From Pseudomonadota bacterium (GTDB lineage: Bacteria > Pseudomonadota > Alphaproteobacteria > Reyranellales > Reyranellaceae), in NCBI GenBank assembly GCA_020160955.1, contig JAIUOX010000010.1, positions 1-62,229 on the forward strand: a DNA stretch of 62,229 bases, in the 5' to 3' direction. Made by a program: the position numbers and the translations under genes. Positions 62,182 to 62,229 of this stretch are shown here, one piece after another. Each line of letters begins with the position of its first letter. Positions within the stretch are counted from its first letter, which is position 1. The notes under the pieces are model-generated. The model worked only from the letters and a program-made list of their open reading frames with translations, made no database searches and was not told where the DNA came from.

Positions 62182-62229
62182 GGTTCATGCATAGGCCCCA
62201 TCGGCATCGTTCATTTGCGCGCGCTGTCG
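62182..62229. other. Intergenic end of window
   Basis: 48 bp after the LysR B stop. Contains GTTCATTTG (62209-62217), the core of the 12-bp motif found upstream of the autotransporter and hydrolase genes, which hints at another controlled gene just beyond the edge. Confidence 0.35.

Overview
The window is very GC-rich (about 70% by eye) and gene-dense, with strong codon bias. It reads as part of an alphaproteobacterial chromosome. Evidence: a membrane-anchored CycM-type cytochrome c, the ffh-rpsP-rimM-trmD-rplS-leuC run, dapF-ftsY-yciB, a FixL-like PAS kinase, an IalB-family protein, and dispersed intergenic palindromes of the type 'GTCATCCCGAGCGCAGCGAGGGACC'. A Rhodospirillales/Reyranella-like organism is my best guess, but the sequence alone does not fix the genus.

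Layout. (1) 1-8.1 kb is a signalling block: a CpxP/CpxR/CpxA-like unit with a GTAAA-N5-GTAAA direct repeat upstream; a 719-aa membrane sensor kinase divergent from a response regulator with a MarR-like output domain; and a lone receiver followed by a PAS-PAS hybrid kinase whose second PAS carries the FixL haem-ligand signature. (2) 8.2-18.7 kb: a 30-aa membrane peptide, hisN, cycM, pheA, rpe, a PycTM-like membrane protein, PhzF, a TIM-barrel isomerase, a YjgR/HerA-like ATPase, leuB, leuD and two paralogous RDD membrane proteins. (3) 18.7-23.8 kb (minus strand): ffh-rpsP-rimM-trmD-rplS-leuC, closed by a perfect hairpin. (4) 23.9-31.9 kb: CPBP protease, HCCA-isomerase-like DsbA protein, a DXD glycosyltransferase-like protein, dapF-ftsY-yciB, Nudix, pgk, tusA and an M48 lipoprotein. 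(5) 31.9-46.6 kb: hemC divergent from tsaD-2OG oxygenase-gpsA-EVE-EamA; creatininase and a DAP-lyase-like enzyme; a thioredoxin-like ferredoxin; HAD; an LpoA-like lipoprotein divergent from rsmI-yraN-sirB1-gshB-arfB; fumC. (6) 46.6-62.2 kb is more accessory: OprB porin; a tightly overlapping cupin-mqo-thrE operon; a CBS protein behind a perfect TTGAT-N4-ATCAA box; the degraded 3' end of an autotransporter gene just upstream of an intact 1601-aa autotransporter; IalB; a haloalkane-dehalogenase-like hydrolase; a TetR reduced to its DNA-binding domain; two paralogous LysR regulators; and an ArsR-SRPBCC fusion with an apparently surviving internal start site.

The most interesting threads are the possible oxygen-sensing link (haem-PAS-like kinase plus two Crp/FNR-type operators), the CpxPRA-like unit with its matching operator, the autotransporter pseudogene, the ArsR-SRPBCC fusion, and the inverted-repeat family that sits mainly between convergent genes. 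I found no complete novel defence system, CRISPR array, rRNA or convincing tRNA.
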